The notes beneath the pieces were generated by a model. That model was given only the letters and a program-made list of their open reading frames with translations. It ran no database searches and was not told the origin of the DNA. The translations under genes were made by a program, and so were the position numbers. Positions 62,503-64,000 of a stretch of 64,000 nt of DNA are shown piece after piece (within the stretch, counting starts at the first letter, position 1; each line of letters opens with the position of its first letter). Source of the DNA: JBGMEA01 sp963674555. Its GTDB lineage: Bacteria > Bacillota > Clostridia > Eubacteriales > Anaerofustaceae. The stretch spans positions 806,001 through 870,000 of the forward strand of contig OY771429.1 in the NCBI GenBank assembly GCA_963674555.1. The letters run 5' to 3'.

Positions 62503-63132
62503 TTATTGGACCATTTTTTTAGCTAAGATAGCGCCTGCGCCTGCATCGATAGCATAGCCGTCAGCACCGATCTCATCAGCAAACTCTTGAGAAATAGGCG
62601 CTCCGCCTACGATTACTTTGAATCCTTCAAGTCCGCTGTCTCTGATCGCTTTTACTGTGTCTGTCATTGCTTGCATGGTTGTTGTAAGAAGTGCGGATAA
62701 CGCTACTACTTTTACATCCGGATTTTCTTTGATCGCTGCAATAAAGTCTTCAGCCGGTGTATCTACACCAAGATCGATCATTTCGAATCCTGCAGATTCG
62801 ATCATGAGTGTAACAAGGTTCTTACCGATATCGTGTAAGTCTCCCGATACTGTTCCGATGATGCACTTACCAAGTGATAAGCTGCTGTCTCCGGCTAATA
62901 GCGGTTTTAATACCCCTACGCCTTTTTGCATTGCTTTTGCCGCTACCAACATTTCAGGTACAAAGATTTCTCCTGATGAGAATTTGTCCCCTACTACGCT
63001 CATTGCGTCTACCATTGTTTGCAAAACTTCATTTGCTGATGCGCCTTCATCAAGTGCTCCTTGTACTAAGTCCTCAATGAGTTTCGTTTTGCCGTTTTCC
63101 ACTGCTGTGGATACTTCTTGGATTTTTGACAT
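62503..63132 (-). CDS. Corrinoid protein (second copy)
   Basis: 209 residues, closely similar to the copy at 6698: same helical cap with AMSVVGDKFSSGEIFVPEML, GDLHDIGKNL with His100 as the cobalt ligand, VIVGGAPISQEFADEIGADG. It carries methyl between the URO-D enzyme downstream and the pterin methyltransferase upstream. GGGGAGGACATACACATG gives the start. The adjacent genes make this a complete three-protein module. The two copies differ mostly at the surface (for example 82-88), which may fix partner choice. Confidence 0.92.
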   Translation of the reverse strand: MSKIQEVSTAVENGKTKLIEDLVQGALDEGASANEVLQTMVDAMSVVGDKFSSGEIFVPEMLVAAKAMQKGVGVLKPLLAGDSSLSLGKCIIGTVSGDLHDIGKNLVTLMIESAGFEMIDLGVDTPAEDFIAAIKENPDVKVVALSALLTTTMQAMTDTVKAIRDSGLEGFKVIVGGAPISQEFADEIGADGYAIDAGAGAILAKKMVQ

Positions 63133-63186
63133 GTGTATGTCCTCCCCTTTTTTTTATGAATATACTCACATAAATTATGAGCTATA

Positions 63187-63993
63187 TTATTTAATAGGTC
63201 CGAATATACCGTCTCTGTATGCTCCGATGTATTCCATGCAATAATCATCCATGCCGAGCAATGCTTCTGTTGCGAAAATCATACCCATCATATCTCTGTT
63301 GAGCGGATCCAAGATCGCACTATCCATACCTGCGTTCATTGCCAAAACAACGAAACCTTGGTTTACTAGTTTACGTACAGGAAGGTTGAATGAGATATTA
63401 CTTACAGCACCGGTAATATGGATCGTCGGATATTGAGCTTTGATCTCTGTGATTACTTTAACGACCATAGCGATACCGTCTTCTGATGTACATAACATTT
63501 CAACTAAAGGATCGATATGGAAACGTGAAGGATCGATATTGAACTCTTTAGCTCTCTTCATGATGCCTTCAAATACTTCCAAACGTCTTTCAGCTGTTTG
63601 CGGAATACCTTTGTCATCATTCAAAAGTGCCGCTACTTCCCATTCCGGGTTTTCAGCTAATACAGGGAATGCAACATCGATTTTGTCGCCTTCCATCGAT
63701 ACTGAATTCAATAAACCGGGTTTGTTACAGAAAGGCATACATTCCACACATACGTTTGTGCTTGGGCTGTCTACTGCGATCGGTTTATCCGTTACTTCTT
63801 GAACAAGATCGATCAACCATTTCATGGTTTCAACTTCGATTTCATCCTTAACAGATGCGCATACATCAATAAAAGTCGCGCCTGCTGCGTCCTGAACTTT
63901 AGCAAGGTTGCGGATAAAGTCTTCATCTTTCGCCGCAATAGCTTTTGCTACGGATGGGATAGATCCGTTAATTTTTTCTCCGATAATAATCAT
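63187..63993 (-). CDS. Methyltetrahydrofolate:corrinoid methyltransferase (second copy)
   Basis: 268 residues. Pterin-binding barrel with MIIIGEKINGSIPSVAKAIA, AGATFIDVCASV, IAVDSPSTNV, SRFHIDPLVEMLC, HITGAVSNISFNLPVR and MDSAILDPLNRDMMGM. It moves the methyl group from the corrinoid protein to tetrahydrofolate or back. The gene starts 7 bases from the right edge, so its promoter and any earlier operon genes are outside the window. It resembles the copy at 10747 throughout. It is 54 bases ahead of the corrinoid-protein gene. Confidence 0.9.
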   Translation of the reverse strand: MIIIGEKINGSIPSVAKAIAAKDEDFIRNLAKVQDAAGATFIDVCASVKDEIEVETMKWLIDLVQEVTDKPIAVDSPSTNVCVECMPFCNKPGLLNSVSMEGDKIDVAFPVLAENPEWEVAALLNDDKGIPQTAERRLEVFEGIMKRAKEFNIDPSRFHIDPLVEMLCTSEDGIAMVVKVITEIKAQYPTIHITGAVSNISFNLPVRKLVNQGFVVLAMNAGMDSAILDPLNRDMMGMIFATEALLGMDDYCMEYIGAYRDGIFGPIK

Positions 63994-64000
63994 TTTTTTG

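Noticed and set aside
1..64000. tRNA, rRNA, CRISPR, prophage or insertion-sequence features
   Set aside because: None was recognised; the gaps are short and hold only promoters, hairpins and leaders. A tRNA scan would settle the first point.

Overview
The window is a stretch of low-G+C bacterial chromosome. Gene content points to an anaerobic member of the Firmicutes, most likely Clostridia. The reasons are: corrinoid-dependent methyl-transfer modules (URO-D-type methyltransferase, corrinoid protein, pterin methyltransferase), the order lepA-hemW-hrcA-grpE-dnaK-dnaJ behind a CIRCE operator, an S-box (SAM-I) riboswitch, a single-chain purL, strong AGGAGG-like ribosome sites, and a lipoprotein/VTC/DUF4956 cassette. 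No genus can be named from the sequence alone. I saw no insertion sequence, prophage, CRISPR array, rRNA or tRNA.

Layout. 1-360: the start of an MDR-type dehydrogenase and a flavodoxin-like gene with its middle deleted. 616-3757: a compact three-gene operon (membrane protein, radical SAM/SPASM enzyme with odd cysteine spacing, and a protein starting with an FITNSSSTS leader). This is the best candidate here for an undescribed system. 4088-11556: an aldo/keto reductase-ferredoxin fusion, a split COG0523 GTPase with a His-rich partner, a corrinoid protein, a URO-D methyltransferase, a PucR-type regulator and, read the other way behind a promoter with twin palindromes, a pterin:corrinoid methyltransferase. 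11914-15279: a right-handed-repeat lipoprotein, a VTC-domain protein and a DUF4956 membrane protein. 15338-19605: a two-component system and an acyltransferase/zinc-ribbon membrane pair.

20230-26716: argCJBD under an ARG box and a sigma-A promoter, followed by glutamine-dependent NAD synthetase. 26774-35704: a mixed set holding CoA-disulfide reductase-rhodanese, GNAT, hydrolase, glycosyltransferase, cysteine desulfurase, thymidine kinase, a lipoprotein and an ABC-F ATPase. Two convergent junctions there have no room for a terminator. 35805-37710: hcyAB (homocysteine formation from sulfide) behind a complete promoter, SAM-I aptamer and terminator. 37718-39091: an FMN reductase and a PspC protein. 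39158-46982: the heat-shock operon and lepA/hemW. 47040-59037: a MerR-like regulator and the purine operon purL-E-C-F-M-N-H-(hairpin)-D. 59187-61332: an amidase_6 cell-wall protein and a two-TM potassium channel. 61359-63993: a second, complete corrinoid methyl-transfer module.

The genes fit an anaerobe that feeds methyl groups from methylated compounds through corrinoid proteins to tetrahydrofolate, makes homocysteine under SAM control, and makes arginine and purines itself. Functions were assigned by reading motifs and family resemblance; no database search was possible.
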